NCBI GenBank assembly: GCA_014381035.1
Contig: JACMIS010000843.1
Location: 1 to 11,021 of the forward strand
DNA: 11,021 nucleotides
Direction of reading: 5' to 3'
DNA from: Armatimonadota bacterium
GTDB lineage: Bacteria; Armatimonadota; Armatimonadia; Armatimonadales; Armatimonadaceae
Shown: positions 1-5,892 of the stretch, piece by piece
Layout: each line of letters begins with the position of its first letter
Position numbering within the stretch: the stretch's first letter is position 1
The notes under the pieces: generated by a model
What the model was told of the DNA's origin: nothing
Seen by the model: the letters and a program-made list of their open reading frames with translations, nothing else
Databases searched by the model: none
Position numbers and translations under genes: made by a program

Positions 1-415
1 AGCCGGAAAGCGCGATCAGCACATCACCCTCGCGGAGCCAGGTGCGTGCTTGCCCGGCGAATATATTGGTGAAATCGGTGTCGTTCGCCCAGGCAGTGAT
101 CATCGCCGGGGAGTCGGTCAGCGCGACCACTTCGAAAACCTTGCCCGAATCCAGATAAATGTTCTTCGCCAGATCGCAGACCAAGTGCGAAGTGGTCGAA
201 CCCGAACCGCCGTTACCGCAAAGCACGAGCCGCTTTCCGGTCTGGAACGTTTCCAGAAGGATCGAGACGACCTGCTCGATCTGTGCGACATTCGTCGCGT
301 CCAGAAGCATTTTCAGTGTCGCAAAATAATCGGAAACGTAACCCGCTACCCCGGCATCCGTAGCCGGTAACTCTTCAACACGACCCGGCGACGCCGCGGT
401 TGACGCTGTACTCAT
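1..415 (-). CDS. SIS-domain phosphosugar isomerase, GmhA-like (3' end cut off)
   Basis: The first 138 residues are present; the gene runs off the window at position 1. The protein has an N-terminal helical region, then a SIS fold. The sugar-phosphate loop GNGGSGSTTSH lies at residues 67-77, followed by CDLAKN, and a second SIS strand (DVLIALSG) begins at the cut. In the family, these proteins bind or isomerise phosphosugars; the best-known member, GmhA, converts sedoheptulose 7-phosphate to a heptose 7-phosphate for ADP-heptose synthesis. The loop differs from classical GmhA, so the exact substrate is open, and a DiaA-like regulatory role is possible. The ATG at 415 has a GGAG 11 nt upstream. 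A lone -10-like TAAAAT lies at 455-460 on the minus strand, with no clear -35 box. The family call is firm and the substrate is not. Confidence 0.8.
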   Translation of the reverse strand, partial: MSTASTAASPGRVEELPATDAGVAGYVSDYFATLKMLLDATNVAQIEQVVSILLETFQTGKRLVLCGNGGSGSTTSHLVCDLAKNIYLDSGKVFEVVALTDSPAMITAWANDTDFTNIFAGQARTWLREGDVLIALSG

Positions 416-433
416 CAGATAAAATACTCCAAA

Positions 434-449
434 CCAGTCAATAAACTGG
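434..449. repeat. Small inverted repeat in the leader of the SIS gene
   Basis: CCAGT and ACTGG form a perfect 5-bp inverted repeat with a 6-nt loop, 18 nt before the ATG at 415. It could be an operator or a short leader hairpin, but an arm this short can arise by chance. Confidence 0.25.
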
Positions 450-470
450 GTTGCATTTTATCACGCGAGG

Positions 471-602
471 AAGGTGTTAGGTGTTGGGTATTGGGTGTCA
501 GGCAGAAGTCGATAAGCGATAATCTTAAAAGTGCAAACGGGAGACACCATATAGCGTCCCCCGTCCTTGATTTATTCCTAACACCTAATATCTAACACCT
601 TA
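471..602. repeat. Intergenic hairpin made of GGTGTTR heptamers (element A)
   Basis: The left arm (471-502) is a run of 7-nt units: GGTGTTA, GGTGTTG, GGTATTG, GGTGTCA, GG. The right arm (576-602) holds the same kind of units on the opposite strand. The outermost 10 bases pair perfectly; further in, pairing is imperfect and relies on G-U pairs. An inner GC-rich hairpin sits at 538-563. The right arm covers the msrA stop codon at 600-602. It resembles element B at 8031-8143 in unit type and layout. No protein is encoded inside. This is probably a dispersed intergenic repeat family; its function is unknown. Confidence 0.65.
524..563 (-). terminator. Probable intrinsic terminator of msrA
   Basis: Read on the minus strand, CGGGGGAC and GTCTCCCG (556-563 and 538-545) form an 8-bp stem with one G-U pair and a 10-nt loop. 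A T-rich stretch, TTTGCACTTTT, follows. It lies about 37 nt after the msrA stop. The T tract is interrupted, so efficiency is uncertain. Confidence 0.45.
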
Positions 603-1259
603 AATATGGCAACTCGCCAGACCGCGCTTCTCCAGGTATCGCTGGTGATACTCCTCCGCTTTATAGAACGGTTTCGCCGCTTCGATCACCGTCACTATCG
701 GTTTCGCATACCGTTTTTCGCCGGTCAGCTTTTCGATCACCGCTTTCGCGTCCTGCTCTTGCTCGGGGCTGTATGTGAAGATAGCCGAGCGGTACTGGGT
801 GCCGTGGTCCGGTCCCTGATAGTTCAATTGCGTCGGGTTGTGGTTCTCGAAGAATACTTCCAGCAGTTTTGTGTAGGACACTTTGGTCGGGTCATATTCG
901 ACATAGACCACTTCGGCATGTCCGGTGCGGTCGGTACATACCTCTTCGTAGGTCGGATTTTCTTTATGCCCACCACTATATCCCACGGCGGCGTCTACGA
1001 CACCCGGCACATTGCGGAACGTCACTTCGACGCCCCAGAAACAACCCGCGCCAAACATGGCGGTTTCGGTTTTCACTTTCGGTTTCCCCTTGCTATCTGT
1101 TTTGGCGAACGTCCAAGCGGTCGCCTTTCGCGGCTCTTTTTCGGCGGCGCGTCCCGTATTGACCGCGAACCACAACGCGGCAAAGACGAGCGTCAACAGG
1201 GCGATGCCGGAGATGGTCCCCCAGGAAAAGGATGGTGTACGGTCATTCATGCGAAACAT
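600..1259 (-). CDS. msrA: Peptide-methionine (S)-S-oxide reductase MsrA, membrane-anchored or exported
   Basis: The enzyme reduces methionine-S-sulfoxide in proteins back to methionine. The catalytic motif GCFWG is at residues 72-76, with nucleophile Cys73. Other family signatures follow: VGYSGG, HAEVV, FFENHNPTQ, QGPDHGTQYRS and YHQRYL. A Cys at residue 217, near the C terminus, is a likely resolving residue. Residues 12-34 form one hydrophobic segment after a short positively charged start, so the catalytic domain is probably outside the cytoplasm. That segment makes the protein longer than cytosolic MsrA. The ATG at 1259 has GGAGG 4 nt upstream; an in-frame ATG at 1250 is the alternative. 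It lies 54 nt after the 590-aa regulator with no clear terminator between, so it could be the last gene of the stress operon. Thioredoxin is the usual reductant in the cytosol; an exported form would need another donor. Confidence 0.95.
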   Translation of the reverse strand: MFRMNDRTPSFSWGTISGIALLTLVFAALWFAVNTGRAAEKEPRKATAWTFAKTDSKGKPKVKTETAMFGAGCFWGVEVTFRNVPGVVDAAVGYSGGHKENPTYEEVCTDRTGHAEVVYVEYDPTKVSYTKLLEVFFENHNPTQLNYQGPDHGTQYRSAIFTYSPEQEQDAKAVIEKLTGEKRYAKPIVTVIEAAKPFYKAEEYHQRYLEKRGLASCHI

Positions 1260-1313
1260 TTCGCCTCCGCATACTATACAATCGCAGACGGGGCGAGGTT
1301 CCCCAGCGGAAGG

Positions 1314-3080
1314 CTATGATAAACGCGCGAGTAGGAGACATACATCGTCGGAAAAGTGACCGTTACCGAAGGCGCGTGCCCCTTCCACGATCACGGTGCC
1401 CATTTCTTCCAGCGTTGCTGCGGCGGCTCCCGTCCGTGCCAGTTCGACCATACCATCGTAATCTAAAAACTTGCTCCGGTTGCGGACTTCGGTGATCCCG
1501 TCTGTCATCAGCGCGAGCGTGTCGCCGGGGTACAGGATGAAGGGCTGGGTTTCGTACGCTGTCTCGCCGGTCACGGATAGTGGCATACCGGGGGCACTTA
1601 AAATCTCCGATTCACCGCTTGCCCGCAAGACGAGGGGCGGTTCACACGCCGCGCACAGGAAGGCTGCTTCCCCAGTAGCCGGATCGACGACCACGAGTGA
1701 CAGCGTGACGAAGCCGTCCGCGCCATTGTCGTTCGGTTTCGTGCCGCAGAGATAGCGGTTGAGTCGGGTCACGACTTGCCCCGGTGATTGCTCGCCCACC
1801 AGTGTAAAAGACGCACGCAACAGTTCCTTGACCTGCATCGCCCGTAAGGCAGCCCCCAGTCCTTTGCCGGACGCATCCCCGACGGCGAGCAGGATCAGCC
1901 CGTTGGGTAGCGGGAACGCATCGAAAAAGTCTCCGCCGATCTCCGCCTCGTTCATGCGGGATTCGTAGAGCGTGACCACCGACAGCCCGGGCAGGGCATC
2001 CGCCGCAGTTTTCCGGAGCATCGGGCTCTGCAAAACCTCGGTGATGTGCCGCTCCCGCTCATACGCCGACAGCAGCGAATCCCGTGCCGCCTTCTGCTCG
2101 GTCACGTCGCGCAGGATTTTCACGTACCCGACGAGCGTTTCGCCGTCACAGAGCGCGGTCATCACGCTATTCGCCCAGAAGCGCGAACCGTCGCGCCGGG
2201 AATACCAGCGTTCCCCTTCGACCCGCCCGGTGTCGCGGGCGGTTCGCATCTCGCTTTCCGGCACGCCGCTTTTCCGGTCCTCCGCGGTAAAGATCACGTG
2301 CCCGGAGCCGCCGGTAACATGCGCCTCGGCAAAGCCCAGGATTCGTTCCGCGCCGATGTTCCAGGTGACGATGTTTCCTTCGGGATCCAGTAGAAAAATG
2401 GCGTAATCCGTCACTTCGTTTACCATCAGGCGGGAACGCGTCTCGCTATGTCCGAGTGCCCGATTCTGATCGCTGAGGGCGTCGTGTACCGCGAGCATAT
2501 CCCGGTTCGTTTCTTCCATCTCCCGATACAGCCGTTCCCAGTTCCCTTGCTGCTCCCGAACCTGATTCAAGGCTTGCAGCAGTTCCTGATTCTGACGGTG
2601 CAGTTCCTCGACCAGGCTTTGCGGCGGTCGTGCGGCAAGTTCCCCGGCGATATGCGTCAGGGTGGCGGCTTCCCACGCCGCCGCGTGGAGCGGGAGCACC
2701 TTGCCCATGATGACCGTCGTTCCGGCACCCGGCGCGGTATCCACGTCAAACGAGTCCATGATGGTACTTGCCCCGATCATCCCTTTGCCCACGCCGCTCG
2801 GGTCGTGTCGTGGGGCAGAGTGTTCCGCTTTGCTGAATCCGGGTCCATTATCCCGGACTCGGATCTGAAACATCGGTGTTTTTCCTGGTATCACCCCGAA
2901 GATCACTTCGCCGCCGCCCGCATATCGCCAGGCGTTGCGGACGATCTCGAAGACGGCGGTCGCGATGCGTGTCTGGTCGTTGTGATCGAATCCGAGCGAT
3001 TCGGCGATGTCTCGCGCCATCTGGCGGACATAAACGGCGTCGGCGGCGAGGCGAATCTGTAACGTCAGGATCGGAAGCAT
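1314..3080 (-). CDS. Kinase-PAS-phosphatase: RsbT-like HATPase, PAS/PAC and SpoIIE (PP2C) domains
   Basis: This is a three-module signalling protein (numbering from the upstream TTG at 3086, which gives 590 aa). An HATPase domain spans about residues 5-132, with N-box EIVRN (Asn51) and DNGPGF (79-84). A predicted coiled coil follows at about 155-215. A PAS/PAC sensor lies at about 217-335 (DYAIFLLDPEGNIVTWN, then DGSRFWANSVMT). A SpoIIE-type PP2C phosphatase fills 360-590, with GGDFFD (Asp386), GDASGKG (Asp404), TDGITE (Asp529) and DDVCLLL (Asp580/581), so all metal-binding acids are present. In sigma-B-type systems such phosphatases dephosphorylate RsbV-like anti-anti-sigma factors, so I infer an RsbU-like output role tuned by the PAS ligand. 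The glycine-rich ATP lid (GVGKGMIGAS) differs from RsbT. Two starts are possible: ATG at 3080, 2 nt after the upstream stop, or TTG at 3086 within a TTGA overlap and better spaced from the purine-rich AAGGGGGG. Confidence 0.93.
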   Translation of the reverse strand: MLPILTLQIRLAADAVYVRQMARDIAESLGFDHNDQTRIATAVFEIVRNAWRYAGGGEVIFGVIPGKTPMFQIRVRDNGPGFSKAEHSAPRHDPSGVGKGMIGASTIMDSFDVDTAPGAGTTVIMGKVLPLHAAAWEAATLTHIAGELAARPPQSLVEELHRQNQELLQALNQVREQQGNWERLYREMEETNRDMLAVHDALSDQNRALGHSETRSRLMVNEVTDYAIFLLDPEGNIVTWNIGAERILGFAEAHVTGGSGHVIFTAEDRKSGVPESEMRTARDTGRVEGERWYSRRDGSRFWANSVMTALCDGETLVGYVKILRDVTEQKAARDSLLSAYERERHITEVLQSPMLRKTAADALPGLSVVTLYESRMNEAEIGGDFFDAFPLPNGLILLAVGDASGKGLGAALRAMQVKELLRASFTLVGEQSPGQVVTRLNRYLCGTKPNDNGADGFVTLSLVVVDPATGEAAFLCAACEPPLVLRASGESEILSAPGMPLSVTGETAYETQPFILYPGDTLALMTDGITEVRNRSKFLDYDGMVELARTGAAAATLEEMGTVIVEGARAFGNGHFSDDVCLLLARLS

Positions 3081-3082
3081 AG

Positions 3083-4144
3083 TCAAAAGGATCCCCCCCT
3101 TCCCGTCTGTATCCGGCCGACAAGGATAGTCGAATCGTCGTTCGTGCGTTGGAAGTCCCGGTACAGTACGCCAGCGATCAATGCCGCGGGCAAGGTAAGT
3201 AACGTCGGATACGCGGCGAACGATCCCAGAGTCGCGATGCCGTCCGAACTCATCAGGAGCAACGAGTCGTCGGCATAAGGGTGGGTGAACTCCTGGACTT
3301 TACGCATCTGGAAGCCGACGATACCGTGGTGCGACATCATGCTGCTGTTGGCGTCGTTAAGGATCTCCCCGGCGATGTTGCCCACGCCCGCGAAGCAGAC
3401 CGTTTGCGTGTCCTCGTCGACGTCGGCGACGGCGACCGCCGCCCCGCGTGTGCCGTGCAGGGCGGAATGCACCGCCTCAAGTATCATCCCCGGACGCTTG
3501 TGAAAGTTTTGCCCGAATGCGCGCACCGCGCTTTGCCCCGCCTGCGCCGCTTCGGGTCCGTGTCCCAATCCATCGGCGATCATGAAAACATGGCGGCGGT
3601 CCGCGCTTGCCATCGTCCAGTGATCACCGCACGCCTCCTGGCCGGGCTTGGGACGGTTCACTGCGCCGACGCCGACAGGGCAAGCGTCCTCGAATTTTTT
3701 CTGCCAGAGATAACAAACGAGAGCGGTGCCCAGTGCTGGAACCGAGTAGATGTCGAGCGACGTGGAAAGACGGCGCACCGCCCCCAGTCCCGTCCCGGAC
3801 GTTCCGCCGGTAGAGAAGCCGTCCTCCAGGCATTGCGTAACGTCCGCCATGCCGGGACCTTTATCAAGCGCGAGTATCTCTATCCCGTATACCCCATCTG
3901 CTTCCACTGCCCGTAGGAGGATCTCGCCCCGCCCCGCATGCCGGACGATGTTGTTGGCGACTTCGGTGACCACGATGGCGAGATTACCCTGTTGCGTATC
4001 GCCGAAGCCGAGCCTGTGTGCGAGAGAGTCGGCGACGCGCCTCGCCTCGCCGACCTGGCTCGCCTCTTCCACGAGGAGCGAGATCGAAGCGCGGGGCGAC
4101 AGCAGCGAACCGCCGTCCTCACTTCCAGCGTATGAGTGTGACAC
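3083..4144 (-). CDS. RsbT-RsbX-like fusion: HATPase kinase domain plus PP2C/SpoIIE phosphatase
   Basis: The 353-aa protein joins two opposing activities. Residues 20-148 are an RsbT/RsbW-type HATPase: N-box EVANN (Asn65), LDKGPGM (93-99) and the lid GGTSGTGLGAVRRL (113-126). Residues 155-346 are a compact PP2C phosphatase like RsbX, with CGDHW (Asp174), ADGLGHG (Asp191), SSDG (Asp301) and NDDST (Asp336/337). RsbX in Bacillus dephosphorylates RsbS and RsbR to reset the stressosome; I infer the same here. The GTG start at 4144 lies 26 nt inside rsbT and is supported by GGAGG 6 nt upstream, so the two are translationally coupled. It ends by overlapping or abutting the next gene. Proteins with this HATPase-SpoIIE layout exist in other bacteria, so the fusion itself is not new; whether its kinase half phosphorylates RsbS, RsbR or something else is unknown. 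Confidence 0.93.
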   Translation of the reverse strand: MSHSYAGSEDGGSLLSPRASISLLVEEASQVGEARRVADSLAHRLGFGDTQQGNLAIVVTEVANNIVRHAGRGEILLRAVEADGVYGIEILALDKGPGMADVTQCLEDGFSTGGTSGTGLGAVRRLSTSLDIYSVPALGTALVCYLWQKKFEDACPVGVGAVNRPKPGQEACGDHWTMASADRRHVFMIADGLGHGPEAAQAGQSAVRAFGQNFHKRPGMILEAVHSALHGTRGAAVAVADVDEDTQTVCFAGVGNIAGEILNDANSSMMSHHGIVGFQMRKVQEFTHPYADDSLLLMSSDGIATLGSFAAYPTLLTLPAALIAGVLYRDFQRTNDDSTILVGRIQTGRGGSF

Positions 4145-4523
4145 GAGTGCCCTCCCCGAGTTTCGTCTCGACGTAGAATTCGTTCACCAGACGTTTCGCC
4201 CCCCCGAATCCCAATCCCAAGCTACCGCCTGTGGAGTAGCCGTTCGTCAGTGCTTGCTCTATGTCCGCGATGCCGGGTCCCTGATCCTCGAAACACAGGC
4301 GTAGTCCTTTACGAAAGTCGTTGGTAACCACTTCCAGCGTGGCGGTGCCTCCGCCGCCGTAGACGAGCGTGTTGCGGGCGATCTCACTCGACGCTGTGAC
4401 GATCTTGGTCTGATCCACGGAGCCAAAAACGAGTTCCGACGCCCAGGCGCGGACCGCCTGACGCACTAAAACGACGTCTTGTTCGGATCGAATGGGGAGT
4501 GTCTCACTCTTTTCGACGGTCAT
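4119..4523 (-). CDS. rsbT: RsbT: serine/threonine kinase of the stressosome
   Basis: At 134 aa this matches Bacillus RsbT in length (133 aa). It is a single HATPase domain with N-box EIARN (Asn51), EDQGPGI (79-85) and the lid STGGSLGLGFGGAKRL (97-111). In the family, RsbT is held by RsbR-RsbS complexes, phosphorylates both on stress, is then released and activates an RsbU-type phosphatase. The ATG at 4523 lies 20 nt inside the end of rsbS and has GGGGAGG 6 nt upstream. Its C terminus overlaps the next gene by 26 nt. The order R-S-T matches the known stressosome operons, which makes the assignment firm. Confidence 0.95.
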   Translation of the reverse strand: MTVEKSETLPIRSEQDVVLVRQAVRAWASELVFGSVDQTKIVTASSEIARNTLVYGGGGTATLEVVTNDFRKGLRLCFEDQGPGIADIEQALTNGYSTGGSLGLGFGGAKRLVNEFYVETKLGEGTRVTLIRWK

Positions 4524-4908
4524 CCGGGGCCTCCCCTAAGTCTGTCGTTGCCGCACTCAAGGCGGTACGAAGCAGGGTCATGCCCTTGTCCACATTCAGG
4601 GCGGTGCGCACCCCTTGCAAGGAGAGCCCCAGTTCGACCAGCGTGATGGCGACGGCGGGGCGCATCCCGACGACTACGGTTTGCGCGTCCAGAACACTCG
4701 CCATGGAGGAGATGTTGCTCAAAGTGCGGCCGATGAACGAGTCCACAATGTCGAGCGATGAAATGTCTATCAGAACACCTTTGGCACCTACCGCCACGAT
4801 GCGGTTGGTCAGGTCGTTCTGCAAGCGCATCGCCAGACGGTCGTGCATGTCCACCTGGATGCTGACGAGCAGGATCTGCCCCATTTGCAGGATCGGAATA
4901 TGGTCCAT
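4504..4908 (-). CDS. rsbS: RsbS: single-STAS-domain scaffold of the stressosome
   Basis: A 134-aa STAS protein. The segment VLIDISSLDIVDSFIGRTL (45-63) matches the RsbS phosphorylation region; Ser57 in DSF corresponds to the phosphorylated Ser59 of Bacillus RsbS. GMRPAVAITLVELGL (81-95) is the second conserved RsbS block. RsbS forms the stressosome core with RsbR and sequesters RsbT. About 15 residues after the STAS fold (TTDLGEAPDDRRKE) are extra, and the last 20 nt also encode the start of RsbT. The ATG at 4908 lies 3 nt after the rsbR stop, with AGGA 7 nt upstream. Confidence 0.95.
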   Translation of the reverse strand: MDHIPILQMGQILLVSIQVDMHDRLAMRLQNDLTNRIVAVGAKGVLIDISSLDIVDSFIGRTLSNISSMASVLDAQTVVVGMRPAVAITLVELGLSLQGVRTALNVDKGMTLLRTALSAATTDLGEAPDDRRKE

Positions 4909-4911
4909 GGT

Positions 4912-5778
4912 TTAGTCCTGACCGGAGGGACGGCTGACCGTGCTCCCGAGGCGTTGCAGCGCGAGGCGGAACGCTTCCGCCATGGTCGCCTTGGTGATGA
5001 CGCCGGAAAGGTCCACGCCCAGATGCACGATGGTTTGCGCGATCTGCGGGCGGATGCCGCTGATAATACATTCCGCGCCCATTAGCCGTGTCGCGGCGAC
5101 GGTTTTCAGGAGGTGTTGCGCCACCAGCGTATCCACGGTGAGCACGCCGGTAATGTCGAGAATGGCGATCTCACAGCCCGTTTCGACGATCTTGGAGAGA
5201 AGTTGCTCCATCACGACCTGCGTACGTGCCGAATCCAGCGTGCCGATCAGCGGCAGGGCGAGGACGCCGTCCCAAAGTTTGACAACCGGAGTAGACAGTT
5301 CCATCATCTCTTGCTGTTGCCGGACGATGATCTCCTCGCGGGATTTCTGATACGTCTGCACGGTATACATGCCCAACTTGTCCAGCAGGAGCGAGACGGT
5401 CCAGCTTTCCTCAAGCAACGCAGTGGCGTCCTGGTCGGTGTCGCGCCGGATCTGCTTGAAAAGAGGAGATTTCAACGAGAACACGAACGTAGCCGTTTCC
5501 GTGGAAGTCAGACCCTGTCGGGCGTGTGTGCGGGACAGATCCGCCAGAAGTTCCCGCACCGGTTCCCATTCCGGGGTGGAAATGTCGGACAGGTTGTTCG
5601 ACCGGGTCGCGGTGCGCAGGAGGCTGAGCAGTTCCTTGCTCTGTCGCCGCCGCTCTGCTTCCTGCGTGGTGCTGATGCGCCCGTTCGAGGCGGCAGTCTG
5701 CTCCTTGATCCAATCGTCTAACAGTGTCGCTTCGTTCGCCTCTAAAATAACGGGCAGGCGACTGATGTCTTCGTTCAC
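4912..5778 (-). CDS. rsbR: RsbR-type stressosome sensor (RsbRD N-terminal domain plus STAS)
   Basis: The 288-aa protein has an all-helical N-terminal half (about 8-135) of the RsbRD_N kind rather than the globin-like fold of RsbRA. A linker helix follows (136-160), then a C-terminal STAS domain (162-275). The STAS part is very close to RsbR proteins: LPLIGTLDSART (175-186), LDITGVLTVDTLVAQHLL (207-224) and GIRPQIAQTIVHLGVDLS (241-258). Thr217 matches Thr205 of Bacillus RsbRA; at the Thr171 position this protein has Ser183. The N-terminal half is thought to sense stress at the tips of the complex. The GTG start at 5778 is supported by GAGGAG 8 nt upstream. It is the first gene of the operon and probably transcribed from the SigB-like promoter at 5838-5863. 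Confidence 0.94.
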   Translation of the reverse strand: MNEDISRLPVILEANEATLLDDWIKEQTAASNGRISTTQEAERRRQSKELLSLLRTATRSNNLSDISTPEWEPVRELLADLSRTHARQGLTSTETATFVFSLKSPLFKQIRRDTDQDATALLEESWTVSLLLDKLGMYTVQTYQKSREEIIVRQQQEMMELSTPVVKLWDGVLALPLIGTLDSARTQVVMEQLLSKIVETGCEIAILDITGVLTVDTLVAQHLLKTVAATRLMGAECIISGIRPQIAQTIVHLGVDLSGVITKATMAEAFRLALQRLGSTVSRPSGQD

Positions 5779-5784
5779 GCGGTT

Positions 5785-5803
5785 CGCTCCTCAGAAGGGA
5801 GCG
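5785..5803 (-). promoter_or_regulatory. Leader hairpin covering the rsbR Shine-Dalgarno sequence
   Basis: On the minus strand CGCTCC and GGAGCG pair perfectly (6 bp, 7-nt loop CTTCTGA). The right arm contains the GGAG of the rsbR ribosome binding site, so folding would hide it. The stem ends 6 nt before the GTG start. Whether it folds in the transcript is not tested. Confidence 0.4.
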
Positions 5804-5837
5804 TACCGGACTCTCGAATCCCATCCCGTCTGTTGTC

Positions 5838-5863
5838 GTACCCTGTCGCGTAGAAGATTAAAC
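5838..5863 (-). promoter_or_regulatory. SigB-type promoter upstream of rsbR
   Basis: On the minus strand GTTTAA (5863-5858) is followed after 14 nt by GGGTAC (5843-5838). The general-stress SigB consensus is GTTTAA, about 12-15 nt, GGGTAT, so 11 of 12 bases match at an allowed spacing. It points at rsbR, and the predicted leader is about 50 nt. It lies in the 114-bp gap shared with divergent glmM. This fits autoregulation of the stress operon by a SigB-family factor; the factor is not in the window. Confidence 0.55.
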
Positions 5864-5892
5864 ATAGCAGGAGATCGGGCACGGCGCGGTGA

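Noticed and set aside
50..370. Plus-strand 106-aa open frame opposite the SIS gene
   Set aside because: It lies entirely antisense to a recognisable SIS-domain gene and has no domain or ribosome binding site.
416..470. SigB-like promoter before the SIS gene (GTTTAT and GGAGTAT on the minus strand)
   Set aside because: Spacing is too short and both boxes are off consensus, unlike the rsbR case.
471..602. CRISPR array suggested by the short tandem repeats
   Set aside because: Units are 7-8 nt, directly adjacent and inverted between arms; there are no spacers or cas genes.
606..1319. Plus-strand 237-aa open frame opposite msrA
   Set aside because: Antisense to a clear msrA; the translation is Arg/Phe-rich with no recognisable motif.
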